Shown here in pieces: positions 25,300-34,303 of a DNA stretch of 64,000 nucleotides. The DNA comes from Ectobacillus funiculus (GTDB lineage: Bacteria; Bacillota; Bacilli; Bacillales; Bacillaceae_G): the NCBI RefSeq assembly GCF_004138295.1, contig NZ_SCFM01000031.1, positions 1-64,000 of the forward strand. Direction: 5' to 3'. Under the pieces are notes generated by a model. It did not search any database. It was given only the letters and a program-made list of their open reading frames with translations, and was not told the DNA's origin. How positions within the stretch are numbered: the stretch's first letter is position 1; each line of letters opens with the position of its first letter. The position numbers and the translations under genes are program-made.

Positions 25300-25959
25300 A
25301 TGTGTATGTACCATAATGGGTATGCGAATTTAAGTGGACAAAGACAGCCACAGGGTAACCAATATTTAGTGTCTCCATTTATTATTCAACAGCAAATACC
25401 TGAACCTAGACAAAGAGCAGGTTCTGGAGGATGGAGCAGTCCTGGTGGTCCTGGTGGATGGGGCGGTCCTGGTGGTCCTGGTGGTCCTGGTGGATGGAGC
25501 GGTCCTGGTGGTTCTGGAGGATGGGGCGGTCCTGGTGGTCCTGGTGGATGGAGCGGTCCTGGTGGTCCTGGTGGAGGGGGCGGTCCTGGTGGTCCTGGTG
25601 GATGGAGCGGTCCTGGTGGTCCTGGTGGAGGGGGCGGTCCTGGTGGTCCTGGTGGATGGAGCGGTCCTGGTGGTCCTGGTGGAGGGGGCGGTCCTGGTGG
25701 TCCTGGTGGATGGAGCGGTCCTGGTGGTCCTGGTGGATGGGGCGGTCCCGGTGGTCCTGGTGGTCCTGGTGGTCCTGGTGGATGGGGCGGTCCTGGTGGT
25801 CCTGGTGGATGGGGATTGCTTGGCAGTTTACTTGGTGGTGGACAAGGAGGTCTAGGTGGGCTGGGGTTGCTTAGCAGTTTACTTGGTGGTGGGAAAGGAA
25901 GTCTAGGTGGGCTGGGGTTGTTTGGCAGTTTGCTTGGTGGTGGAAAGTGGTTGTATTAA
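25300..25959 (+). CDS. Collagen-like Gly-Pro-Gly repeat protein, probably spore surface or secreted
   Basis: Residues 1-40 of this 219-residue protein are polar (QRQPQGNQYLVSPFIIQQQIPEP). Residues about 42-172 are uninterrupted Gly-x-y triplets, mainly G-P-G, with G-W-S/G-W-G/G-G-G every third triplet. The C-terminus has three copies of a Leu/Gly-rich unit (GLLGSLLGGG type, ending GKWLY). There is no Sec signal peptide. Exosporium proteins of the BclA class also combine a short N-terminus with collagen triplets, but their triplets are usually GPT, so this is only an analogy. The ATG at 25300 has GAAAGGG 5 nt upstream; ATG 25306 is the alternative. CATATCCTA at 25263-25271 fits a sigma-K -10. 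Confidence 0.75.
   Translation: MCMYHNGYANLSGQRQPQGNQYLVSPFIIQQQIPEPRQRAGSGGWSSPGGPGGWGGPGGPGGPGGWSGPGGSGGWGGPGGPGGWSGPGGPGGGGGPGGPGGWSGPGGPGGGGGPGGPGGWSGPGGPGGGGGPGGPGGWSGPGGPGGWGGPGGPGGPGGPGGWGGPGGPGGWGLLGSLLGGGQGGLGGLGLLSSLLGGGKGSLGGLGLFGSLLGGGKWLY
25546..25707 (+). repeat. Three perfect 54-bp tandem repeats inside the collagen-like gene
   Basis: Units start at 25546, 25600 and 25654. Each is made of six 9-bp blocks: GGATGGAGC, two GGTCCTGGT, GGAGGGGGC, two GGTCCTGGT. They sit inside a longer 9-bp repeat tract of about 25430-25808. Units are identical at the DNA level, pointing to recent expansion. Confidence 0.9.
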
Positions 25960-26011
25960 AATGAAAACATGGAATGGCTGAGGGCACTGAAAAAGTCCAT
26001 TCGAAGAGAAA

Positions 26012-26056
26012 AAGAAACTAATCACCTACTATATATAGGTGGATAGCTTCTTTTTA
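26012..26056 (+). terminator. Terminator after the collagen-like gene
   Basis: An imperfect stem, AAGAAACTAATCACCT / AGGTGGATAGCTTCTT, is followed by TTTAATTT. Confidence 0.6.
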
Positions 26057-26171
26057 ATTTCTGTATGTTGATGAAAGACCCTATCACATATTCAAAGAAC
26101 GCAAAAAAGAAGCTGTACAAAAATGCAGACAACTCATGAAAAATGTTTGATTTTTCACCCAATGTTGGCAA

Positions 26172-26200
26172 AAAGGACTCTCTGTAACGAAGAGTCCTTT
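26172..26200 (+). terminator. Orphan terminator hairpin
   Basis: AAAGGACTCT / AGAGTCCTTT is perfect over 10 bp and followed by ATTTAT. It lies after the scrap at 26067-26150. Confidence 0.5.
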
Positions 26201-26408
26201 ATTTATAAGGATTTATTATATTGATTACATCATACGCATCATGGTTTAAGTCAGATTTAGTACCTATTGCACTTGGAATCACATCACTATTTAATAGACT
26301 TGTTATTAAAGCTGCCGCCGATATACAGATTGTTATCATCCTCTAACGCTATACAAAACACCCTCTTTTAGTTGTTCTATCTAAAAGGGTGGCAAAACAG
26401 ACTTGCTT

Positions 26409-29400
26409 TTATGCAAGTTCCTCCTCTTCTTCTACTATCTCCTCTTGCACACCAAGCATATGAATCCATTTTTTATAGGAAGCGCTGTTTTCATCGACAA
26501 ACTCTTTTGCATAGGAACGATTCCATAACTGCTCCGTAAAAATTGCTGCTTCTTTTCTCGCCATTGCTTCGGCACCTGCCCCGTAATAAGCTTTAAAGTA
26601 TTGTACAATCTCATCAAGCAATAATCGCAGCAGTTCATCTGATGTTTCCTCGAGCGTCCCATCCCGCTTTGCTTCGCTTCCGTACATCAACACAACATCG
26701 AGTATATTATGGATAAACTCCTTTTTCAGCCATCGTACATCCTGTGCTCCGATTAAAAACGGATGTGTGTACAAATGGCCTCCCATTTGCAGCGCTTTTT
26801 CATGCTCTTGTTCAAAGCGGGTAATGATGTTTTCATATATAAACGGATTATGCAAAAGGGCCCGATGCAGCTTATAGCCTTCGTATGTTACATTTTTCCC
26901 CATCGACTGAATGAGAAAGCTGCGCCCAACTCCGTTATATTGATAGACAAATTGCTCCTCCACCCTTACGAGGCTAATCCAGCGATATATGAATGCATAC
27001 AAATAAGCGCGATTACACTTTTCATAATCCATTTTCGTTTGGGTGGCGTTCAAATCCGGCATAAACGCTGGTAAATGCCAATACTTATCAAGATGCGGCG
27101 TTAAATTTGATTTCCGAATGTTCAGCTTGTTAATGCGGCGGTAATATGCCTGAAAATAGTCCCCCTTGCTATCTTCATACCCATTATGCGAATGCCCTGA
27201 CGACAGCTTGGGGAAATCCTGAAGAGACAAGCCGTAATGAGCGCGGTAGCAAATGATTTCATATGGTGAAAATGCAGCATCGACTGTTTCCTTCTCTTGA
27301 AACACCTGCTGAAGCAGCTCATCGCTCACATCGCGCCTTACATTCGGATGGATGCCCCAATACTGCAGCTCACGATGATGCGGAACCTTCGGGATAAACG
27401 GACTCGCTAAATGTACAAGGTCGTCAATCTTTCTTTTTACATATTCCTCCCGATCCTCATTATAAAAGTCCGCTTCTTTCCGCAGCGCCTCAATAATGGT
27501 AAAATCCAATTTATCCCGATAACGCGTACGCAGCTCCTTCCGGCAATAGGAGAGAATATGGATGCGATAAAAGTCCTCAACCTTTTCCTTTATCTTCTCT
27601 TCTCCGTTCTCCTCTTGGCAATATGCGCGATATAGGCTTAAATAAATTTCACTAGAAATTTCATGCGGCAGCAGTCCGTTATCTACACTCTGATAAATTT
27701 GCTTCCACACCTTCTCCTGCATATCCTGTTCAGCGAGTACGTACACATTCGTCGGATTTGTTTTTCCTTCAAACTCCTTTGAACGCTTCTGAATTTCTAA
27801 GAGCAAGCTTTCCCTCGTCTCATATAAATTATCAAAAAAGCGTTCCCAATGCTTAATCATCTTATCAATCGCCTGATATAACGATTGATAGACAAGCTCA
27901 AGCAGCATTTCCTTTCGGTACTCGTTCAGCTTGTGTACATATTGCGTAATAATGTCCTGAAACTCCTTACGAAAGGCTCTCTGCTCATTATAAAACAACT
28001 TACCAAACCACCCTTGCTGCTCTGCCAGCTCAATGCGCCGCACTGCAGTCACAGTCCCATCAATATTTCCAACATTAAATTTTTTATCATAGTTTTGAAT
28101 CATTGTCCGCTTTTGTTCGTTATTTTCCTGCAGACGTCTCATCCGCTCTGAGAGCAGCTTGCGAATTTCATACAGCATAAACCGCGCAGCTACCGGATGG
28201 ACAGGAGACGGACGTTTCAAAAACCATGTATTCAGCTGATAGGACTGCCCCTCGGACCCGACTGGAGAAAACTGATCAGACTCCATCATATCGTACACAA
28301 GTGTTGTAACATGATCATGCACACGACTCGGAATGCTGTACGCGTATAGCCGTACCGCATGATCCAGACGGGCAACCTCCCCCTTTATCTGATCCTGTAT
28401 CTTTAGCTTTGCTGTCGAAATTTTACATTCCCGCTGGAGACGATTTAGCTCCTCATCTTTTTGGATTGTACGCTGAATATAGCTCTCAACTGCTTCTAAA
28501 AACTGTTTTGTTTTTGAGAGGCCGCTTTTGCCTGCTTCTGCCCCTTCACGTGTTTCCTGGTAAATGCTCCGATAAAACGGATGGGCACGTTCCGGCCGAT
28601 TTGCTAAATGCTCTAAATCCTCTAAAAAGCTTTTGCCGCGCTCCGGCTTCTCGCGCTGAATGCCGCGGCGCACATCCTGCTCATAGCGCAGCTTCTTTTC
28701 CTCATACAGCTTATCAAGATGAAGCCATGACTCATCGAGCCCCTGCACCGCCCATTTTAACGCGCTATATTCGAGCACATGCTCATACGGATAAATGATC
28801 CTTGCCGCCCCGGCCCCGCAATAGCGCGCCTTTCCGTTCGAATCGGCGAGCTGCTGAATTTGGTTATCCTCTTGCGCAAAATGGTTAGAGGAAAGAGGGC
28901 TAAACAGCTGCAAGTAAATCGTATTTGTCATTTGCTCCATATAATCTGAGAGACTTTGTAAATGATGACCATGCAAATTTTCATAGTCGTATAAGAAGCA
29001 ATAATTATATGGCAAATGCTTTTGCGTAATAATATGATTGGTGCGCCCCTCTTCATCTACTTGATCAGGACGATATTCCAATTCAATTGTCACGCCGCCG
29101 CGCTGGGATAATTCCCCTGTTGAGCCAAGCGTAATAGCATGAAGCTCTTTTAACGATGCATAGCCATTCGCCTGCACAGATTCATATTCCTTGGCACTAA
29201 TTGTTCTCGTTTTCACTAAAGCATCCGGCATCAAAAAAGCACCACGGATGAGAATATTATTATGATGCAGCTTTTTCCGAAGCATTTCCCGTAAATATAA
29301 AGCAATTTGTAAAAACATGCCTGATCCGGTCCCACCAGCAAGTGAAGTAATAATAATAACTCGGACCCCATACTCTGTCGTGTCAGTCGTTACTGGAAAA

Positions 29401-29774
29401 ATTTTTTCGATTTCCTGCCAAAAGCTCGTTAGCTTATCGTCCTTCATTGCTGCCCGCAGCGCAAGCCGGGAAATGACGCGAAGCTGCCCTGCCCCGTCTG
29501 TAAGCGGTTTGTCTAAAATCGTCGGGTCATGTGGAAACCAATCGGTAATAGTTTGATCCTCCGCAATGTACTCTCTTGGTGTTTTACTCGAACTTGTTTG
29601 CGTCACGAATTTTCGAATATGCTGGAACTTGCTTACAGTATGGATATCCGTATCAAACACGTGCATCGCCACGCGTTTCTTTGCATCGCTTGGAATTTTT
29701 TCATATACATTATGAGTGATGGTGCTGCCGATGCCGCCGAGGCCGATGAGAATTGTAGGAACCTGCATGTTCAT
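26409..29774 (-). CDS. Tubulin/FtsZ-like GTPase, large
   Basis: In this 1121-residue protein, the first about 400 residues hold a tubulin-like GTP-binding fold: TILIGLGGIGSTI (7-19, the first phosphate loop) and the tubulin signature AGGTGSGM (146-153), preceded by the strand VRVIIITSL. Such domains bind GTP and polymerise in FtsZ, TubZ and the tubulin-like family PF13809. The remaining about 700 residues are charged and mostly helical, with coiled-coil-like stretches (about 350-560 and 600-720). ATG 29774 is favoured: GGGGTGTGG precedes it and it avoids overlap with the vWA gene, which ends 16 bp upstream. The pair is probably one operon. A role in membrane or envelope remodelling is inferred from related tubulin-like/vWA gene pairs. 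Confidence 0.8.
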   Translation of the reverse strand: MNMQVPTILIGLGGIGSTITHNVYEKIPSDAKKRVAMHVFDTDIHTVSKFQHIRKFVTQTSSSKTPREYIAEDQTITDWFPHDPTILDKPLTDGAGQLRVISRLALRAAMKDDKLTSFWQEIEKIFPVTTDTTEYGVRVIIITSLAGGTGSGMFLQIALYLREMLRKKLHHNNILIRGAFLMPDALVKTRTISAKEYESVQANGYASLKELHAITLGSTGELSQRGGVTIELEYRPDQVDEEGRTNHIITQKHLPYNYCFLYDYENLHGHHLQSLSDYMEQMTNTIYLQLFSPLSSNHFAQEDNQIQQLADSNGKARYCGAGAARIIYPYEHVLEYSALKWAVQGLDESWLHLDKLYEEKKLRYEQDVRRGIQREKPERGKSFLEDLEHLANRPERAHPFYRSIYQETREGAEAGKSGLSKTKQFLEAVESYIQRTIQKDEELNRLQRECKISTAKLKIQDQIKGEVARLDHAVRLYAYSIPSRVHDHVTTLVYDMMESDQFSPVGSEGQSYQLNTWFLKRPSPVHPVAARFMLYEIRKLLSERMRRLQENNEQKRTMIQNYDKKFNVGNIDGTVTAVRRIELAEQQGWFGKLFYNEQRAFRKEFQDIITQYVHKLNEYRKEMLLELVYQSLYQAIDKMIKHWERFFDNLYETRESLLLEIQKRSKEFEGKTNPTNVYVLAEQDMQEKVWKQIYQSVDNGLLPHEISSEIYLSLYRAYCQEENGEEKIKEKVEDFYRIHILSYCRKELRTRYRDKLDFTIIEALRKEADFYNEDREEYVKRKIDDLVHLASPFIPKVPHHRELQYWGIHPNVRRDVSDELLQQVFQEKETVDAAFSPYEIICYRAHYGLSLQDFPKLSSGHSHNGYEDSKGDYFQAYYRRINKLNIRKSNLTPHLDKYWHLPAFMPDLNATQTKMDYEKCNRAYLYAFIYRWISLVRVEEQFVYQYNGVGRSFLIQSMGKNVTYEGYKLHRALLHNPFIYENIITRFEQEHEKALQMGGHLYTHPFLIGAQDVRWLKKEFIHNILDVVLMYGSEAKRDGTLEETSDELLRLLLDEIVQYFKAYYGAGAEAMARKEAAIFTEQLWNRSYAKEFVDENSASYKKWIHMLGVQEEIVEEEEELA

Positions 29775-29790
29775 GCTTACCACACCCCTT

Positions 29791-31917
29791 TTAGTCGCAT
29801 TCATAGCGGTATACTTCCTTACCGTATCCCTTATCGATCACAACCGTTTCATTTGGGTACAAGGTTTTATGCTCTTTGCCGATCTCCCCCTCCTCTAAAA
29901 ATGAACCATCAATCATCATGCCTTCCACCTGTGACTCCTTCGCAATCCAAACAGCCTTTGTACCTTTTTTGGCAATGAAGATAATAGATTGGACAGTTCG
30001 CCGCTCACTGCGATACGGAATCCCTAGATAGTGACGCCACCAAGGATTACGAAGAAGCTGCGGCTCCGCCTCGTGAATCCAATCCTCAGAGATTGACTGG
30101 TCCAACTCATAATAGATTAATCCCTTCCTTTGAAAGCGCGGCCGTACCACCCATCCTACCAAAATGATAAGCACAACAAGAGCTGCTGCACCGACTGGAA
30201 TAATAAAACGAAAAATAACAGCATACCTCTCAAAAAGGGAAACATCCTCGATTCTGAGCGTAACCTTTTGTTTTACCTCCTCGAATGCTGGATCCCGTAA
30301 CGAAATCGTTGCCTCTACTAAACCCGTATCTGTAAAATTTAACGTGTCAGAGATATACGGACGCGGATATAAATAAAGCTGATTTCCATGCTGCTTCCAT
30401 TCGTAGTTTATATGTTTATTAAAAGTGACAGAGGCTGATTCTAAAAGTCTAGCTACCTCAGTATCTTTCATCTCTTTTCCATTCAACAGCGGTTGGATGA
30501 TAATCGGTTTGCTTTCTGTTAAATGGTTCACTCTTTCGTTCCAATCATTTGTTAGAACAGCGATAGAAAGCTTTGGCTTCGGTACAGGGGTAATACGAAA
30601 CTCTTTTGACTGCCGGTAAAATCCCTTTATATTCATATGGATACTGCCGCGCACTGGCGCCGCACTCAATTTTATTTCGTACTGAAAGGCTTTGCGCTTC
30701 TCATTCCACCTCATAGAAGCAGAATTGCCATTATACTCAATTGACGAAGAAAAATAGAGCGCATCTACAGGCAAATCGTTTGGTTTTGCCTCGATTACAA
30801 CCGTACTGCCCGCATACAGCCCATCCTTTGCCTCAACCAGGCGATTCTCTTCTTTCTTATATACATGCATTGTATAATCAAGAGCAGGTTCAGCAAGAAC
30901 CTTCCACCTCACTGATGAGGAAACATTTCCTTGAAACTGTAATTCATAATCGCCCGGCTTCATCACATCTCCGGTTTTCGGTACAACATGAATGATAGAA
31001 CCGGTAATCATATTATTTTCGGGTGTCTCCGTTTGAAACGGACCGTCGATTCGAAGTGATGGTGTATTTGCTTCCTCAAGACGCGGCAGCTGTTCCTGCC
31101 CGTTCGTCTGCTGGACTATCGTGAGCCGTCTGAGCGGAAAGGGGGTCGATACCTTCAACTTTTCGCCGTCCCGCTTCACCTGAACATAATCCTCAGCGCC
31201 GGAAAATGGATCTCGATTCGCAATCAATGCTGCTGCTTGATCAACACTTTTAATAATTCCATCCTCTTCTCCTGCCGTAAGCACCATCCCATTCATTGTA
31301 TCCTGCCAAATTTGCTGAAAGGCATCCATTTGCGCCTTCTCCTCAGCACTTAAATCCTGGTCCATTGTAATTAAAACGCTATGGACTGACGCGTTTTTTC
31401 CTTCCATCCACGCCGCAAAAGACCGCATTGTGTCAGTAATTCTTTTTTTATTTGCATCGTATTGCGCACTTTGGGGCGACTCCAATTCGTTGAAAGCACC
31501 ATCCGTTAACACAATCAACCAAAATTCGCCATTTGCATCCGCTGCAACCTGTCGTTTTATGGAAGCTATCGCCGTTTCCACTGCTGTAAACGGTGTATTT
31601 TTATACTGATTCCATTGACGAATGCTGTCAATTTCCTCTTGCCTCTTCGCCTTTGAAAGATCCATCGTTATTTCCTGGGAAGGCCGACTCATCGGAATGA
31701 ATGAAAAAGAATCCCTCTCATCTAACAATCCAATAAAGCTTTGCAGTGCATAACTCGCATACTTCCAACGATCTTTTCCGTTTCTCATGCTGCCCGAATC
31801 ATCATATACAAGCGCAACCGCTCTTTTCTTTGGTCCCTCCTTCTCTGCTAATCCTTGGATGGGCAACAGAGAAAACAACAACAATAAGATGCATGTGGCT
31901 ATCAGCTGTTTTTTCAT
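29791..31917 (-). CDS. Secreted, membrane-anchored von Willebrand A protein
   Basis: The 708-residue protein has a Sec signal peptide (residues 1-24, ending GLA). A vWA domain (about 32-215) has a complete MIDAS motif, DDSGSM (39-44), plus LTDGAFNE. The middle (about 230-560) looks like beta-sandwich domains. A transmembrane helix follows (about 567-590), then a cytosolic tail of about 115 residues. The topology places the metal-binding vWA domain outside and the tail where the neighbouring tubulin-like GTPase could contact it. ATG 31917 is followed by a standard MKKQ signal start. It is the first gene of the two-gene unit. Confidence 0.85.
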   Translation of the reverse strand: MKKQLIATCILLLLFSLLPIQGLAEKEGPKKRAVALVYDDSGSMRNGKDRWKYASYALQSFIGLLDERDSFSFIPMSRPSQEITMDLSKAKRQEEIDSIRQWNQYKNTPFTAVETAIASIKRQVAADANGEFWLIVLTDGAFNELESPQSAQYDANKKRITDTMRSFAAWMEGKNASVHSVLITMDQDLSAEEKAQMDAFQQIWQDTMNGMVLTAGEEDGIIKSVDQAAALIANRDPFSGAEDYVQVKRDGEKLKVSTPFPLRRLTIVQQTNGQEQLPRLEEANTPSLRIDGPFQTETPENNMITGSIIHVVPKTGDVMKPGDYELQFQGNVSSSVRWKVLAEPALDYTMHVYKKEENRLVEAKDGLYAGSTVVIEAKPNDLPVDALYFSSSIEYNGNSASMRWNEKRKAFQYEIKLSAAPVRGSIHMNIKGFYRQSKEFRITPVPKPKLSIAVLTNDWNERVNHLTESKPIIIQPLLNGKEMKDTEVARLLESASVTFNKHINYEWKQHGNQLYLYPRPYISDTLNFTDTGLVEATISLRDPAFEEVKQKVTLRIEDVSLFERYAVIFRFIIPVGAAALVVLIILVGWVVRPRFQRKGLIYYELDQSISEDWIHEAEPQLLRNPWWRHYLGIPYRSERRTVQSIIFIAKKGTKAVWIAKESQVEGMMIDGSFLEEGEIGKEHKTLYPNETVVIDKGYGKEVYRYECD

Positions 31918-32197
31918 GATGGCTCGCCACCTTTACCATAGGATAGTCCTATGTTTAAATCTATGATGTCCCAGTGGATATATGACTTATGTTTTGAGGA
32001 GTTTTCTTAGTAGATAGCGTTTGATACTATGCACTTATTTTTCGTATTTATTTGTCTTTATTTTAGAATATTTTCATAGAAGTTGGTGTTACTGTCCATA
32101 ATTGAATTGACTAACAAGAACGCATCCTGCATACTCCATGCATGTGAAATTGAGATAATTCTTTATTATTGGGAGTTAATATATCTAGGAGAATACT

Positions 32198-32228
32198 AAA
32201 GGCCCTTTGGTTAACCTAAAGGGCTTTT
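32198..32228 (+). terminator. Terminator hairpin abutting an intergenic repeat
   Basis: AAAGGCCCTT and AAAGGGCTTTT form a strong stem around TTAACC. The T-tract runs directly into the repeat copy at 32231. No plus-strand gene lies just upstream. Confidence 0.6.
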
Positions 32229-32230
32229 AT

Positions 32231-32371
32231 GTTCTACTTTGAGAAAGTATAAATTTCCTAGCTGGAAGCCAATTCGACGTGGCGAGAAATTTTAGGAATA
32301 AAGTATAAGGGCAACTACGCCTCTGTCTTCGCCCTAGGGCAGGGCTCGCCAATCGGCGAGTTTTCTTTAGT
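32231..32371 (-). repeat. Intergenic structured repeat, minus orientation, full length
   Basis: A complete copy carries ACTCGCCGATTGGCGAG, GCCCTAGGGC, GAAGACAGAGGCGTAG, TTATACTTTATTCC and the AAATTTCT... B hairpin. The stem pair is CTT/AAG. It lies between the vWA and azlD genes. Confidence 0.85.
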
Positions 32372-32509
32372 ATAATGAGTGATAGCAGGAAATGATAATT
32401 CCTATTTTAGTTTTTTTGGGAATTCGGAAAGCTTACACATTAAACTCTATCATTAATATATACTAACTTAAAAATTATCATCAGAGGCTTATATACATTA
32501 TCATGATTG

Positions 32510-32836
32510 CTATGAAACAATAAATCGTAAGACAGCCATTAAAACGACACCACTAACGACAGTAATTGACAAGCTTTTTGTTCGGATTGCAATCAAAAGA
32601 GTAGGGATGCTCACGATAATAACTGGCCAGTTAATTTTTAAAGAATGGTCAGTTTGAATAATAAAATTCTCTACTACAAGAGCTGTAAGAATACAAACCG
32701 GTACGTAAGACAGCCACTTTAACACAGGTTGGGGTAAAGTCATATTCCGAACCACTAGAAATGGAACAATTCGTGGAATAATGGTTACTACCGCACATCC
32801 AAGTATCACCATCATGATTGTTAAATGGATGCTCAT
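32510..32836 (-). CDS. azlD: Branched-chain amino acid exporter small subunit AzlD
   Basis: The 108-residue protein has four hydrophobic helices. AzlD pairs with AzlC to export branched-chain amino acids. The short N-terminus and the IPRIVPFLVVRN and KWLSYVPVCILTALVV segments fit the family. ATG 32836 overlaps azlC by 4 nt (ATGA) and has GGTGGTG upstream; a longer frame to 32953 lies inside azlC and is unlikely. Confidence 0.88.
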   Translation of the reverse strand: MSIHLTIMMVILGCAVVTIIPRIVPFLVVRNMTLPQPVLKWLSYVPVCILTALVVENFIIQTDHSLKINWPVIIVSIPTLLIAIRTKSLSITVVSGVVLMAVLRFIVS

Positions 32837-33558
32837 TTCTCTGTCACCACCCCGATAGTCGCTACGATCACGGTAGCTATAATAACGGCTAGGTGAGATG
32901 GCATAACAAACGATAAAATGATCATAGCTATGGTCATATACATAATCAAACATAAGTAATGCTTTAATTTGGAGGATATCACGCTCTCTAGCTGTAAGAT
33001 GAGTAAAGCTAAAAACATTGCCGTTAAAGCAAAGTCTAAGCCAAACATTTCCGGATTAGAGATCCAATTCCCAAAGGCAGCCCCGATTACGCAGGATATA
33101 ATCCAACAAATATAGGCCGTTACATTTAAACCGTTCATCCAACGAGCATTAATTTGTTCACCTTTTATAATTTTATTAGAGGCAACACCAAATGACTCAT
33201 CTGTAACAAGTAAGCCAATGCCTACATTCTTCACCAAAGAATAGTTTTTGAAATGAGGGGCAAGAGTTGCACTCAAAAGAAAATGTCGTAAATTTACAAT
33301 AAAGGTTGTTACGATGATTGCTGAAATGGAACTATGAACCGCTAATAAAGCACATATGATAAATTGAGCTGCCCCGGCATAAACAAGCGTTGATAATAAA
33401 GCAACTTCTATTATGCTCAGATGAGAGGATACACCTACTACGCCAGCTGCCAGCCCTATACTGATATATCCTAACAATGTCGGTATACAATCTTTCATTC
33501 CTTGTACGAATGTTGGGCCCAGCTCCTCTACACTGTCCATTGCTTTTTCTGTACTCAC
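32833..33558 (-). CDS. azlC: Branched-chain amino acid exporter large subunit AzlC
   Basis: The 241-residue membrane protein has the AzlC pattern: PTLLGYISIGLAAGVV, LVYAGAAQFI (the family-typical AGxxQF), NLRHFLLSATLAP and TDESFGVA. It starts with GTG at 33558, 9 nt after GGAGGAG. It is transcribed divergently from an XRE-cupin regulator with three operator-like sites between them, so regulated export is likely. Confidence 0.9.
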   Translation of the reverse strand: MSTEKAMDSVEELGPTFVQGMKDCIPTLLGYISIGLAAGVVGVSSHLSIIEVALLSTLVYAGAAQFIICALLAVHSSISAIIVTTFIVNLRHFLLSATLAPHFKNYSLVKNVGIGLLVTDESFGVASNKIIKGEQINARWMNGLNVTAYICWIISCVIGAAFGNWISNPEMFGLDFALTAMFLALLILQLESVISSKLKHYLCLIMYMTIAMIILSFVMPSHLAVIIATVIVATIGVVTEK

Positions 33559-33592
33559 TATATCTCCTCCTTTTTCATCATATTATACACAC

Positions 33593-33648
33593 GTCTGTTA
33601 TAACATACAACAGTTTGTTAAAACAGACAACCGTATGTTATCATATAA
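33593..33648. promoter_or_regulatory. Three phased operator sites between azlC and its regulator
   Basis: Sites at 33593-33608 (GTCTGTTATAACATAC), 33613-33628 (GTTTGTTAAAACAGAC) and 33633-33648 (GTATGTTATCATATAA) begin exactly 20 bp apart. The first two are near-palindromes of GTmTGTTA-TAACAkAC; the third keeps the left half. The 20-bp phase places them on one DNA face, as expected for cooperative binding by the adjacent XRE-cupin protein. Confidence 0.7.
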
Positions 33649-33674
33649 GCAATACTATTTGAGGGAGAGTCATT

Positions 33675-34229
33675 ATGGACGCTATACAAACTATTATTTC
33701 AGAGAATCTCGTCAAACTCAGAAAAAGCAGGAATCTCACTCTTGATCAAGTTTCTGAATTAACAGGGGTTAGTAAAGCTATGCTGGCACAAATAGAAAAA
33801 GGCAAATCCAGTCCAACTGTTACAACTCTTTGGAAAATTGCCAATGGTCTTCAAGTATCTTTTTCTGTATTTCTGAGAGAAGACAAGCCACAAGTAAAGA
33901 AAATAAGCATGGAACAATTAGAGACTCTTACAGATAATGAAGGACAGTATATTGTCTATCCTTTTTTTCCTTATGATCCAGAAAAAAAGTTTGAAATTTA
34001 CATAGTGAGCCTTGAGCCAGGATGCATACATGACTCAAAAACACATTTAGGAGAAGAGTATATATTAATAAAAGAGGGGGAACTGACCGTTGATCTTGAA
34101 GGGGAGCAACATGAACTGGTTTCAGGAGATGGCCTGCAATTTACAGGAACAATCGCACATAAGTATATAAATTCCTCAAAAAAATTAGCAAGCTTTTTTC
34201 TACTGATGTACTACCCGGATCCAAAATGA
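33675..34229 (+). CDS. XRE-family regulator with C-terminal cupin
   Basis: The 184-residue protein has a helix-turn-helix of the Cro/C1 type in residues about 8-62 (LTLDQVSELTGVSKAMLAQIE). A small cupin beta-barrel is in about 105-180 (LEPGCIHDSKTHLGEEYILI, the conserved His/Glu positions). Cupin-XRE proteins sense small molecules and often control transport or catabolic genes next door. The ATG at 33675 follows GAGGGAGAG. It probably controls azlCD and itself through the sites at 33593-33648. Confidence 0.9.
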   Translation: MDAIQTIISENLVKLRKSRNLTLDQVSELTGVSKAMLAQIEKGKSSPTVTTLWKIANGLQVSFSVFLREDKPQVKKISMEQLETLTDNEGQYIVYPFFPYDPEKKFEIYIVSLEPGCIHDSKTHLGEEYILIKEGELTVDLEGEQHELVSGDGLQFTGTIAHKYINSSKKLASFFLLMYYPDPK

Positions 34230-34264
34230 TAAACACTCAAAAATGCTATACTTTCGTACAATGC

Positions 34265-34303
34265 AAAAAAGCCCTCTGGTTAAACTGGTCTGAAGGGCTT
34301 TTG
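34265..34303 (+). terminator. Terminator after the XRE-cupin gene
   Basis: AAAAGCCCTC / GAAGGGCTTTT with a 15-nt loop and T-tail. Confidence 0.7.

Larger units (their letters stand above)
25960..26408. other. 449-bp stretch with two terminators and gene scraps
   Basis: It contains two hairpin terminators (26012-26056 and 26172-26200). A plus-strand scrap near 26067-26150 reads DERPYHIFKERKKEAVQKCR then QLMKNV-stop. An unassigned 41-codon TTG frame at 26220-26345 has a hydrophobic end. Neither scrap is recognised. Confidence 0.4.
31918..32509. other. 592-bp intergenic region
   Basis: It holds the vWA-gene upstream region, an orphan terminator (32198-32228) and one copy of the intergenic repeat (32231-32371). 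No gene is seen. Confidence 0.6.

Noticed and set aside
25430-25808. Repeat array resembling a CRISPR
   Set aside because: The units are contiguous coding triplets without unique spacers.
25431-25874. Two long open frames overlapping the collagen-like gene
   Set aside because: They arise because the 9-bp repeat keeps all forward frames open; composition is low-complexity and there is no ribosome site.
26220-26345. 41-codon TTG frame with hydrophobic end
   Set aside because: Possible AAGGA site but no family, very short, and surrounded by gene scraps; left uncalled.
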